A DNA stretch of 5,728 bases from Alphaproteobacteria bacterium UBA2964 (GTDB lineage Bacteria > Pseudomonadota > Alphaproteobacteria > MPNO01 > UBA2964), in assembly GCA_002348425.1 (NCBI GenBank), contig DEBE01000051.1:1-5728 (forward strand), given 5' to 3'. The notes beneath the pieces are model-generated. The model was not told the DNA's origin. It searched no databases and worked only from the letters and a program-made list of their open reading frames with translations. Shown here in pieces: positions 1-5,728 of this stretch. How positions within the stretch are numbered: position 1 is the first letter of the stretch; each line of letters starts with the position of its first letter. The position numbers and the translations under genes are program-made.

Positions 1-23
1 AAGTTTTTGGTCCAGAAAAAACA

Positions 24-1079
24 ATGAATTCCAACCAAAGAAACATAATTGGTGAACTAAACGAGCGGTCTCGTAAAGTATTTTCGGAAATTGTTTCCTC
101 TTACTTAGATGACGGCGAGGCTGTCGGGTCGAGAACATTGTCACGTCGTTTGGATAAACCTTTATCCGCTGCGAGCGTAAGAAATGTTATGGCAGACCTT
201 GAAGAACTTGGTCTTCTGTATTCCGAACACGTTTCAGCTGGGCGCCTTCCCACCGACCTCGGTTTGCGGCTATTTGTTGATGGTTTACTTGAGGTTGGGA
301 GTATTACTGCCGAGGAGCAAAAAACTATCGAGACACAATGTGCGACCGCAGGAAAAACCCTTAATGAAGTTTTAGAAGAAGCTTCTGGCGCACTTTCAGG
401 ATTATCGCGATGTGCTGGTCTGGTAGTGGCTCCTAAAAGCGACCGTGCACTTAAACATATTGAATTTGTAAGTCTGGGCGATGGCCGTGCACTTGTTGTA
501 ATGGTCGCCGAGGATGGCTTTGTTGAAAATCGTGTTATTGATGTTCCAATCGGCACCCCCCCTTCGACCTTAATTCAAGCGACTAATTATCTTAATGCAC
601 GCCTCGCAGGAAGAACATTGGCAGATGCCGAAAACATGATTGAAAAAGAGATAGCGGATCATCGGGCTCAACTAGATGAATTAACGCGCGATCTTGTTGG
701 AGCTGGGATTGCTACCTGGGCGGGTGATGATGATCGTGGCGCGCTAATTGTAAAAGGGCATGCGCGGCTATTAGACGATGTGAGTGCTGTAACTGATTTA
801 GAGCGGGTTAGAGCTCTTTTCGAGGCCCTCGATACACGGGATCTTATGGCTAATTTGCTTGATAGAACTCAATCGAGCGATGGGGTACAAATCTTTTTGG
901 GGGCAGAGAATGATCTTTTCAATGTGGCAGGTTGCGCAATGGTGGCGGCGCCATTTACCGGAAGCCGAGGTGAAATTGTCGGGGCAGTAGGTGTAATTGG
1001 CCCGGCACGGATAAATTATGCTCGAATAATTCCAATTGTTGATTATACAGCACAAGTAGTTGGCCGAATACTTAGTTAA
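24..1079 (+). CDS. hrcA: Heat-inducible transcription repressor HrcA
   Basis: HrcA is a cytoplasmic DNA-binding repressor that holds down heat-shock genes by binding CIRCE operators and is kept active by GroEL (family knowledge). The 351-residue product has the usual family length. Residues about 10-85 form the N-terminal winged-helix domain with the signature stretches VGSRTLSRRL (34-43), SAASVRNVMADLEELGLL (48-65) and SAGRLPTD (71-78). The C-terminal part ends in the conserved GVIGPARINYARIIPIVDY block (323-341). The ATG at 24 is chosen because it precedes the LNERS(R) motif by the usual short leader. Its ribosome binding site is poor (only AGAAAAA upstream), and the promoter lies left of the window. 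grpE follows after 15 bases, so the two are probably one transcript. No CIRCE element (TTAGCACTC-N9-GAGTGCTAA) is seen in the window, so its target is probably elsewhere. The identification is firm. Confidence 0.97.
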   Translation: MNSNQRNIIGELNERSRKVFSEIVSSYLDDGEAVGSRTLSRRLDKPLSAASVRNVMADLEELGLLYSEHVSAGRLPTDLGLRLFVDGLLEVGSITAEEQKTIETQCATAGKTLNEVLEEASGALSGLSRCAGLVVAPKSDRALKHIEFVSLGDGRALVVMVAEDGFVENRVIDVPIGTPPSTLIQATNYLNARLAGRTLADAENMIEKEIADHRAQLDELTRDLVGAGIATWAGDDDRGALIVKGHARLLDDVSAVTDLERVRALFEALDTRDLMANLLDRTQSSDGVQIFLGAENDLFNVAGCAMVAAPFTGSRGEIVGAVGVIGPARINYARIIPIVDYTAQVVGRILS

Positions 1080-1083
1080 AAAT

Positions 1084-1087
1084 AGGA
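1084..1087 (+). promoter_or_regulatory. grpE ribosome binding site supporting a GTG start
   Basis: AGGA lies 7 bases before the GTG at 1095, in the short hrcA-grpE gap. This spacing supports the GTG as the real start, since no ATG occurs nearby in this frame with a comparable site. Confidence 0.75.
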
Positions 1088-1094
1088 TAAAGCA

Positions 1095-1751
1095 GTGGAA
1101 AAAAAAGATATTAAAAGTTCAAAAGAGTTTCCTGAACCGGAAGAGTCAAATCAATCTGTCAGGGAAGAAGAAGCCACCATAGATACTACCTCAGCGGTAG
1201 AAGATAAATCCAGTGATTTTCCAGATGATGATAAAAATTCACCATGGGGTGAAGAAGGACCGGAAGCGGAAATAGCCGACCTCAAAGACAAACTTTTGCG
1301 TGCTTTAGCCGAGAACGAAAACACCATCCGCCGAGCCAAAAGAGAGCGAGAAGACACAGCAAAGTATGCGACTGCAAATTTTGCGCGTGATATGCTTACA
1401 GTTTCTGATAATTTGGGCCGGGCAATAGAGGCAATTCCGGAGAGCTTACAAACTGCAGATGAAACAATAAAGGCATTTCTTGAGGGCATTAATCTTACCA
1501 GTCGAGAGTTGCTTGGTGTGTTAGAAAGGCATGGTATTAAGAAGATTTCACCGTTGGGCGAAAAGTTTGACCACGACCGGCATGAGGCCCTATTCGAAAT
1601 CCCAACTTCGGATGAAGAGCCTGGCAACGTGGTTAAAGTTATTGAAGATGGCTTTTTGATATATGATCGATTGCTTCGACCAGCTAAAGTTGGTGTTTCA
1701 AAGGCCGGTTTAACTGAAAAGTCTACAGAGGATGAAGAAAAAAATAAATAA
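1095..1751 (+). CDS. grpE: Nucleotide exchange factor GrpE (Hsp70 cofactor)
   Basis: GrpE is a dimeric cytoplasmic cofactor that releases ADP from DnaK and resets the chaperone cycle (family knowledge). The 218-residue protein is near the usual length. Residues 1-55 are a charged, low-complexity acidic tail. A long coiled-coil helix covers about 56-110, with KYATANFARDMLTVSDNLGRAI (around 90-111) as the family core. The motif LERHGIKKISPLGEKFDHDRHEALFE follows, and then the beta domain ending in RLLRPAKVGVSK (192-203). Translation starts at GTG, and the next codons carry a run of eight A's (1099-1106), a possible slippage site. The C-terminus is a lysine/glutamate tail ending EDEEKNK. It follows hrcA by 15 bases, and a 268-base gap with a new promoter separates it from dnaK. 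The identification is firm. Confidence 0.97.
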   Translation: MEKKDIKSSKEFPEPEESNQSVREEEATIDTTSAVEDKSSDFPDDDKNSPWGEEGPEAEIADLKDKLLRALAENENTIRRAKREREDTAKYATANFARDMLTVSDNLGRAIEAIPESLQTADETIKAFLEGINLTSRELLGVLERHGIKKISPLGEKFDHDRHEALFEIPTSDEEPGNVVKVIEDGFLIYDRLLRPAKVGVSKAGLTEKSTEDEEKNK

Positions 1752-1753
1752 GC

Positions 1754-1778
1754 ATAATTTTTTTGATACAAAAATTAT
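1754..1778. repeat. All-A/T perfect inverted repeat after grpE
   Basis: ATAATTTTT (1754-1762) and AAAAATTAT (1770-1778) are exact reverse complements with a 7-base loop, starting two bases after the grpE stop codon. It could fold as a weak RNA hairpin at the end of the hrcA-grpE transcript. It has no G/C pairs and no clean T-tract directly after it, so it is not a convincing intrinsic terminator. It could also be chance in very AT-rich DNA. Confidence 0.45.
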
Positions 1779-1873
1779 TAAAGAAATATATTTTTCGCGA
1801 TTCTGTTTCTTGAGACTTTTTGTTAATATTTCTTGGATAAATCTAAATTCGATTGAAACATGAAGCAACAATG

Positions 1874-1905
1874 GTTGCAGCATTGGCAGTTCGTACCTAT
1901 ATAAG
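1874..1905 (+). promoter_or_regulatory. Probable RpoH (sigma-32) heat-shock promoter for dnaK-dnaJ
   Basis: The consensus known for groE and dnaK promoters in alphaproteobacteria is CTTG-N17/18-CYTATNTNNG. The sequence shows GTTG (1874-1877), an 18-base spacer, then CCTATATAAG (1896-1905). All specified bases of the -10 region match and three of four in the -35. Transcription would start about 1910-1913, giving a dnaK leader of roughly 110 bases. A housekeeping sigma factor might also use the same region (TTGCAG at 1875-1880, N17, TATATA at 1898-1903). The position, in the only sizeable gap upstream of dnaK, supports the call. Confidence 0.75.
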
Positions 1906-1912
1906 GTTATGA

Positions 1913-1930
1913 AGACCTCTTCTTAGGTCT
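1913..1930 (+). promoter_or_regulatory. Inverted repeat at the predicted 5' end of the dnaK mRNA
   Basis: AGACCT (1913-1918) and AGGTCT (1925-1930) are exact reverse complements separated by the 6-base loop CTTCTT. The repeat lies a few bases downstream of the predicted RpoH -10 box, so the hairpin would sit at the very start of the message. Its segment CCTCTT (1916-1921) is also fully complementary to AAGAGG in the dnaK ribosome binding site. It could stabilise the transcript, act as an operator, or take part in leader folding; the function is not established. Confidence 0.5.
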
Positions 1931-1966
1931 ACAAACTTTAAATTTATAACAAACAATAAATTATGT

Positions 1967-1995
1967 TTTAAGCTTGGTACTTAATAGAGCTTAAA
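1967..1995 (+). promoter_or_regulatory. Eight-base inverted repeat in the dnaK leader
   Basis: TTTAAGCT (1967-1974) and AGCTTAAA (1988-1995) are exact reverse complements around a 13-base loop, and one further G-U pair could close the loop. The stem ends 13 bases before the dnaK ribosome binding site at 2009. It can be a leader stem-loop or a protein operator; it does not resemble CIRCE. The sequence is AT-rich, so the stem would be only moderately stable. Confidence 0.5.
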
Positions 1996-2008
1996 TTAGG
2001 TTTTAAAT

Positions 2009-2015
2009 AAGAGGG
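2009..2015 (+). promoter_or_regulatory. dnaK ribosome binding site
   Basis: AAGAGGG lies just before the dnaK ATG, with GAGG at 2011-2014 and 5 bases to the start codon. The six bases AAGAGG are complementary to CCTCTT at 1916-1921 in the first leader hairpin. Confidence 0.7.
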
Positions 2016-2019
2016 CAAA

Positions 2020-3960
2020 ATGGCCAAAGTTATTGGTATTGATCTTGGTACTACAAATTCTTGTGTAGCTGTCATGGAGGGTAGTGACGCTCGTGTTATT
2101 GAAAACAGCGAAGGAGGACGAACCACACCTTCGATGGTTGCCTTTACAGAGGACAATGAACGCCTTGTTGGTCAATCTGCTAAAAGACAAGGTATCACAA
2201 ATCCAGAAAATACTCTATTTGCCATAAAAAGATTGATAGGTCGGACCTTCGATGACCCAATGACCTCCAAGGATATAGATCTCGTTCCATATTCCATTGT
2301 AAAGGCTGATAATGGTGACGCGTGGGTGGACTCTCGAGGAAAACAATATTCACCTAGTGAAATTTCTGCTTTTATTTTAATGAAAATGAAAGAAACTGCC
2401 GAGGCGCATTTGGGGGAGACTGTTAAAGAAGCGGTTATCACGGTGCCGGCATATTTCAATGATTCGCAACGTCAGGCTACGAAGGACGCTGGTCGGATTG
2501 CTGGCTTAGATGTGCTCCGTATAATCAATGAGCCTACCGCGGCGGCGTTAGCCTACGGCCTTGACAAGAAACAGAATGGAACGATTGCGGTTTATGATCT
2601 AGGTGGAGGTACATTTGACGTTTCAATCTTAGAAATAGGAGACGGGGTTTTTGAGGTAAAATCGACTAATGGTGATACCTTTCTCGGTGGGGAAGATTTT
2701 GATGCGAAAATTATTGATTACCTAGCGGAGGAATTTAAAAAAGAGCAAGCGATAGACTTGCGCAATGACAAGTTAGCTTTGCAACGTTTAAAAGAAGCCG
2801 CAGAAAAAGCAAAGATCGAGCTTTCATCAACAGCGCAGACGGAGGTTAACCTGCCATTCGTTACTGCGGATGCGTCAGGCCCCAAACATTTGAATATTAA
2901 ACTTACCCGAGCGAAGCTAGAGGCGCTTGTCGAGGACCTAGTTAGCAGAACGATTGATCCTTGCAAGGCCGCATTAAAAGATGCGGGCCTATCTGCTGGT
3001 GAGATTGATGAGGTGATTTTGGTGGGCGGAATGACCCGCATGCCCAAGGTCATTGAGGCCGTGGAGTCGTTCTTCGGGAGAGAGCCCCATCGTGGCGTTA
3101 ACCCAGATGAAGTCGTTGCAATCGGCGCATCAATTCAGGCGGGGGTACTGACAGGCGATGTCAAAGACGTGTTATTGCTCGATGTTACTCCCCTTTCTTT
3201 GGGGATAGAAACGCTTGGGGGCGTGTTTACTCGTTTAATTGACCGTAATACGACAATACCGACCAAAAAAAGTCAGACATTTTCTACGGCAGAAGATAAC
3301 CAGAGCGCGGTTACGATTCGAGTGTTTCAAGGCGAACGTGAAATGGCAGCCGATAATAAAATTCTAGGGAATTTTGATTTGGTGGGTATACCTGCCGCAC
3401 CGCGAGGTATGCCTCAAATCGAAGTTACTTTTGATATTGATGCCAATGGACTAGTAAATGTGGCTGCTAAAGATAAAGCGACCGGTAAAGAGCAACAAAT
3501 ACAAATTCAGGCCTCTGGTGGCTTGGATGACTCAGAAATCGAAAAAATGGTAAAAGAAGCTGAGACCCATGCCGCTGAGGATCAAGCTCGAAAGGAAAAA
3601 GTTGAGTTAAAGAATCAAGCGGAAGCTATAATTCACTCAACAGAAAAGAACCTTCAGGAGCATGGGGATAAAATAGATGGTGGTGACAAAGCTCAGGTAG
3701 AAACTGATATAGAGGCTCTCAGAGAAGTTATGGAGTCCGACGATAGTGAAATAATCAAGACAAAATTAGAAGCATTATCTCAGTCGGCTATGAAAATAGG
3801 TGAGGCAATTTATAAAGCAGAACAGGAGGCCGCCTCTGCAGAAAATCCCGAGGATACAAACGCCGCTTCTAGTGATAAGCCTGGCGATGATTCTAAGGTT
3901 GTGGACGCCGATTTTGAAGAAGTCGAAGGCGAAGAGAAAAATAAAAATAAATCATCTTAG
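2020..3960 (+). CDS. dnaK: Molecular chaperone DnaK (Hsp70)
   Basis: DnaK is the cytoplasmic Hsp70 that binds exposed hydrophobic peptides in an ATP-dependent cycle with DnaJ and GrpE. The 646-residue protein is full length. The ATPase domain shows the phosphate-binding loop [13 protein letters not shown] (6-18), catalytic K70 in [20 protein letters not shown] (169-180), [10 protein letters not shown] with T198 (the autophosphorylated threonine of the family), and [13 protein letters not shown]. The hydrophobic interdomain linker DVLLLD is at 383-388 and leads into the substrate-binding domain ([12 protein letters not shown] onward). The helical lid is followed by an acidic tail with [11 protein letters not shown] (629-639). 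The tail goes past the usual EEV-type ending with KNKNKSS, a lysine/asparagine-rich extension. The ATG at 2020 has a good ribosome binding site and matches the family start [10 protein letters not shown]. It follows an RpoH-type promoter and precedes dnaJ by 41 bases. No key residue is missing. Confidence 0.99.
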   Translation: MAKVIGIDLGTTNSCVAVMEGSDARVIENSEGGRTTPSMVAFTEDNERLVGQSAKRQGITNPENTLFAIKRLIGRTFDDPMTSKDIDLVPYSIVKADNGDAWVDSRGKQYSPSEISAFILMKMKETAEAHLGETVKEAVITVPAYFNDSQRQATKDAGRIAGLDVLRIINEPTAAALAYGLDKKQNGTIAVYDLGGGTFDVSILEIGDGVFEVKSTNGDTFLGGEDFDAKIIDYLAEEFKKEQAIDLRNDKLALQRLKEAAEKAKIELSSTAQTEVNLPFVTADASGPKHLNIKLTRAKLEALVEDLVSRTIDPCKAALKDAGLSAGEIDEVILVGGMTRMPKVIEAVESFFGREPHRGVNPDEVVAIGASIQAGVLTGDVKDVLLLDVTPLSLGIETLGGVFTRLIDRNTTIPTKKSQTFSTAEDNQSAVTIRVFQGEREMAADNKILGNFDLVGIPAAPRGMPQIEVTFDIDANGLVNVAAKDKATGKEQQIQIQASGGLDDSEIEKMVKEAETHAAEDQARKEKVELKNQAEAIIHSTEKNLQEHGDKIDGGDKAQVETDIEALREVMESDDSEIIKTKLEALSQSAMKIGEAIYKAEQEAASAENPEDTNAASSDKPGDDSKVVDADFEEVEGEEKNKNKSS

Positions 3961-4001
3961 GTCAATTATAATCGCCTTTGGATAGTATTGGAAATTGGGT
4001 A

Positions 4002-5141
4002 ATGGCCAAAGAAGATCCATATAAAGTATTGGATGTCTCTCAAGATTCGTCAGCGGATGAAATAAAAAAGGCTTTCAGAAAAAAAGCCATGCAATATCAT
4101 CCTGATCGAAATCAGGGTGATTCATCAGCAGAACAAAAATTTAAACAAGTAAACGAGGCCTATGATATTTTGAAAGATGATCAAAAGCGTGCAGCTTATG
4201 ACCAATTCGGTCATGCCGCTTTTGATGGCAATAATAATGCGGCTGGTGGCTTTAGTGCCGGCGGTTTTGCAGATATTTTTGATGAAATGTTTGGTGATTT
4301 TACCGGTCGCAGCAGAACTAGTGGTGGTAGTGCTCAAGGGTCTGATCTTCGCTATAATCTAGAAATTTCTCTAAATGACGCTCACGTAGGTCTTGAGACG
4401 CGTATACGGGTTCCCACTTCCGTGATTTGTGATTCCTGCAACGGCTCGGGTGCTAAGAAGGGGACACAACCGATAACGTGTGGGGCTTGTCAGGGCCGAG
4501 GCAAGGTGAGAGTAAATCAGGGTTTTTTTGCAATCGAACGCACCTGTCCGAATTGTAATGGCGCGGGCCGTATAATAGAGTCCCCATGTGAGGCTTGTGG
4601 TGGCACAGGCGCTGTACGGAAGGAAAAAACCCTAGAAGTTTCAATTCCTGCTGGCGTAGAAGATGGCATGCGGATTCGTCTTTCTGGTGAGGGCGAGGCA
4701 GGCACTCGTGGAGCTCCAGCTGGCGATTTATATATTTTTATTTCCGTTGGGCTACACCCTCTCTTTTCTCGGGAAGACTCGGATATATTTTGTACGGTTC
4801 CCATCCCAATGACTACCGCAGCCTTAGGTGGAACTGTTGAGGTTCCCTCAATAGATGGTAGTCGCGCTAAAGTTACTATACCATCGGGGGCCCAAAGTGG
4901 TCATAGAATGCGGCTACGGGGGAAGGGCATGAACGGATTACATGGCAAGAGCCGAGGTAACATGTATATAGAGCTGCAGGTTGAAACCCCTGTCAATTTG
5001 TCAAAAGAACAAAAACAAAAATTAGAAGAGTTTCGGGCAACTCTAAAAAACGGGGGTAAAGTCACTGGGAAATCTACTAGTCCGGAATCCGAGGGGTTTT
5101 TTACTAAGGCTAAAAAATTCTGGAATGATCGTACGGATTAA
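4002..5141 (+). CDS. dnaJ: Co-chaperone DnaJ (class A Hsp40)
   Basis: DnaJ binds unfolded substrates, hands them to DnaK and stimulates DnaK ATP hydrolysis through its J domain. The ATG at 4002 is chosen because it begins the canonical MAKEDPY start; an in-frame TTG at 3978 would add eight non-conserved residues. The product is 379 residues, a normal length. The J domain covers 1-70 with HPD at 33-35 and the QKRAAYDQFGHAAF block at 61-74. A short Gly/Phe-rich segment (about 76-110) contains DIF at 91-93. The zinc-binding domain (143-203) has four intact CxxCxGxG motifs: CDSCNGSG, CGACQGRG, CPNCNGAG and CEACGGTG. The C-terminal substrate-binding domains (about 205-350) include GEGEAGTRGAPAGDLY and ALGGTVEVPS. 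An oddity is VLDV at 9-12, where most DnaJs have VLGV. It is likely co-transcribed with dnaK; GGA at 3990-3992 is a modest ribosome binding site. Confidence 0.98.
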   Translation: MAKEDPYKVLDVSQDSSADEIKKAFRKKAMQYHPDRNQGDSSAEQKFKQVNEAYDILKDDQKRAAYDQFGHAAFDGNNNAAGGFSAGGFADIFDEMFGDFTGRSRTSGGSAQGSDLRYNLEISLNDAHVGLETRIRVPTSVICDSCNGSGAKKGTQPITCGACQGRGKVRVNQGFFAIERTCPNCNGAGRIIESPCEACGGTGAVRKEKTLEVSIPAGVEDGMRIRLSGEGEAGTRGAPAGDLYIFISVGLHPLFSREDSDIFCTVPIPMTTAALGGTVEVPSIDGSRAKVTIPSGAQSGHRMRLRGKGMNGLHGKSRGNMYIELQVETPVNLSKEQKQKLEEFRATLKNGGKVTGKSTSPESEGFFTKAKKFWNDRTD

Positions 5142-5151
5142 AGCTTGATTG

Positions 5152-5218
5152 ATCGGCGTTTCCAGATCTTTTAATTAGTATTCTCCAATTAAAAAATTGG
5201 GTTTTATTTATCGCCGAT
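5152..5218 (+). repeat. Outer inverted repeat framing the dnaJ-dapB gap
   Basis: ATCGGCG (5152-5158) and CGCCGAT (5212-5218) are exact reverse complements, 53 bases apart, and are the most G/C-rich stretches of the gap. They enclose two further, mutually exclusive inverted repeats, so a compound stem-loop may form at the end of the dnaK-dnaJ transcript. The function is inferred only. Confidence 0.45.
5184..5211 (+). terminator. Possible intrinsic terminator after dnaJ
   Basis: CCAATT (5185-5190) and AATTGG (5195-5200) form a perfect 6-base stem with an AAAA loop, extendable by a U-G pair (5184/5201). The T-rich tract TTTTATTTAT follows at 5202-5211. This has the layout of a Rho-independent terminator for the dnaK-dnaJ transcript, but the stem is short and A/T-rich. 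Partial or regulated readthrough into dapB is therefore possible. Part of the stem (5187-5190) also belongs to an alternative stem, TTTTAATT (5169-5176) with AATTAAAA (5187-5194). Confidence 0.5.
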
Positions 5219-5222
5219 GTAT

Positions 5223-5253
5223 TGTGAGTGTAATTTATAAAAGGAAACTCACA
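5223..5253 (+). promoter_or_regulatory. Inverted repeat holding the dapB ribosome binding site in its loop
   Basis: TGTGAGT (5223-5229) and ACTCACA (5247-5253) are exact reverse complements separated by 17 bases. The loop contains AGGAA (5242-5246), the dapB ribosome binding site, 6 bases before the ATG. The last paired base is the A of the start codon. It could be an mRNA hairpin that presents or limits access to the initiation region, or a DNA operator overlapping the start of dapB. No known regulator site is recognised. Confidence 0.5.
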
Positions 5254-5728
5254 TGGCGGAAATGAGAATAGGAGTTGTAGGGGCCTCTGGGAGAATGGGT
5301 CGTGCAGTTATACGCCAGGTAACTAATACACCTGGCTGTGCAGTCGTAGCTGCATGCGAACATTCTTTAAGTGAAGATATTGGAAGGGATGCTGGAGATC
5401 TAGCGGGCTGTGGCAGTCTTGGTGTAAAAATTGAAGAAGAGACACCAAATCTTTTCGGCCAAGTTGATGCAATGATCGAATTTTCAATACCCGAGGCAAC
5501 TGTTGCACACTCTTTAAATGCGGCTAATGCAGGTTGTATTCATATAATCGGCACTACAGGTCTCACAACGGATGATGAGATAAAATTGAGGGGAGCAGCC
5601 AAAAAGACGACCATAGTTTATGCACCTAATATGAGTATGGGAGTAAATATCTTATTTGCTTTAACTAAACAGGTATCGGCGATATTGGATGATGACTTTG
5701 ATATCGAAATAGTTGAAATGCATCACCG
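5253..5728 (+). CDS. dapB: 4-hydroxy-tetrahydrodipicolinate reductase DapB (3' end outside window)
   Basis: DapB reduces hydroxy-tetrahydrodipicolinate with NAD(P)H in the diaminopimelate/lysine pathway, feeding both peptidoglycan and lysine synthesis in the cytoplasm. The first 158 codons are present, of a family length of about 270. Visible motifs are the Rossmann glycine loop GASGRMGR (10-17), acidic E36 at the end of the second strand (cofactor-ribose position), IEFSIPEAT (75-83), GTTG (100-103), APNMSMGVN (124-132) and IEIVEMHH (151-158). The last motif contains the conserved active-site histidine pair at the very edge of the window. The ATG at 5253 is preferred over the ATG at 5262 because AGGAA lies 6 bases upstream of it. 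The gene lies 111 bases after dnaJ, beyond a terminator-like structure. Its truncation is only the window edge, and the reading frame is open throughout. Confidence 0.97.
   Translation, partial: MAEMRIGVVGASGRMGRAVIRQVTNTPGCAVVAACEHSLSEDIGRDAGDLAGCGSLGVKIEEETPNLFGQVDAMIEFSIPEATVAHSLNAANAGCIHIIGTTGLTTDDEIKLRGAAKKTTIVYAPNMSMGVNILFALTKQVSAILDDDFDIEIVEMHH

Noticed and set aside
101..556. A 151-codon open frame on the minus strand opposite hrcA
   Set aside because: It lies wholly within hrcA, has shadow-like composition and no family motifs.
1151..1771. A 206-codon open frame on the minus strand opposite grpE
   Set aside because: It is the antisense shadow of grpE: serine-rich, no recognisable domain, and the + strand frame has clear GrpE motifs.
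1896..1906. Divergent promoter reading leftward from the near-symmetric -10 box
   Set aside because: No CTTG-like -35 element is found at the right distance on the minus strand and no leftward gene begins nearby.
1963..1971. Tiny upstream frame ATG TTT TAA in the dnaK leader
   Set aside because: It has no ribosome binding site, and such start-stop triplets are expected by chance in AT-rich DNA.
1752..2019. CIRCE operator for HrcA before dnaK
   Set aside because: No TTAGCACTC or GAGTGCTAA half site is present; the inverted repeats found here have different sequence and spacing.
3978..4001. In-frame TTG start giving DnaJ eight extra residues
   Set aside because: The extra residues are not conserved, and the ATG at 4002 begins the canonical MAKEDPY sequence with GGA upstream at suitable spacing.
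5236..5241. TATAAA as a -10 box for dapB
   Set aside because: It overlaps the ribosome binding site region, would start transcription almost at the ATG, and has no -35 element at 16-18 bases upstream.
5142..5252. Lysine riboswitch upstream of dapB
   Set aside because: The gap is only 111 bases, far shorter than the known lysine aptamer, and shows none of its conserved multi-helix core.
5253..5728. dapB as a truncated pseudogene
   Set aside because: The frame is open to the last base and all expected N-terminal motifs are present; it simply runs off the window.

Overview
The window is a contiguous heat-shock chaperone cluster followed by a lysine/cell-wall gene, all on the + strand: hrcA - grpE - (268-base gap) - dnaK - dnaJ - dapB, with dapB cut off by the end of the window. 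All five proteins are recognised from conserved family motifs, and nothing suggests a mobile element, RNA gene or CRISPR array. The gene order, the 'AKEDPY' start of DnaJ, the HrcA/GrpE sequences and an RpoH-type promoter of the alphaproteobacterial form all point to an alphaproteobacterium. Base composition is moderately AT-rich (about 40-45% G+C by eye, lower between genes), unlike high-G+C rhizobia or Caulobacter. This could fit a free-living aquatic or marine lineage, but the genus cannot be fixed from the sequence alone.

Layout: bases 24-1751 hold hrcA and grpE, 15 bases apart and probably co-transcribed from a promoter left of the window. Bases 1752-2019 are an AT-rich regulatory gap. 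It holds an all-A/T palindrome just after grpE, a strong match to the alphaproteobacterial RpoH promoter consensus (1874-1905), and a predicted ~110-base dnaK leader with two inverted repeats. Bases 2020-5141 hold dnaK and dnaJ, 41 bases apart and likely one transcript. Bases 5142-5252 hold nested and competing hairpins, including a terminator-like stem plus T-rich tract, then a second inverted repeat that places the dapB ribosome binding site in its loop. dapB runs from 5253 off the right edge.

Functionally, DnaK is the ATP-driven chaperone, DnaJ delivers substrates and stimulates its ATPase, and GrpE is its nucleotide exchange factor. HrcA is a repressor of heat-shock genes that normally binds CIRCE operators. 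No CIRCE element is visible in the window, which suggests that dnaKJ here is driven by the heat-shock sigma factor while HrcA acts elsewhere (classically on groESL). DapB is metabolically unrelated and is a frequent downstream neighbour of dnaKJ in this group.

The genes themselves are ordinary. The parts most worth a second look are the non-coding leaders before dnaK and dapB, where the sequence shows RNA-structure potential around the ribosome binding sites. I found no convincing evidence for a previously undescribed system.
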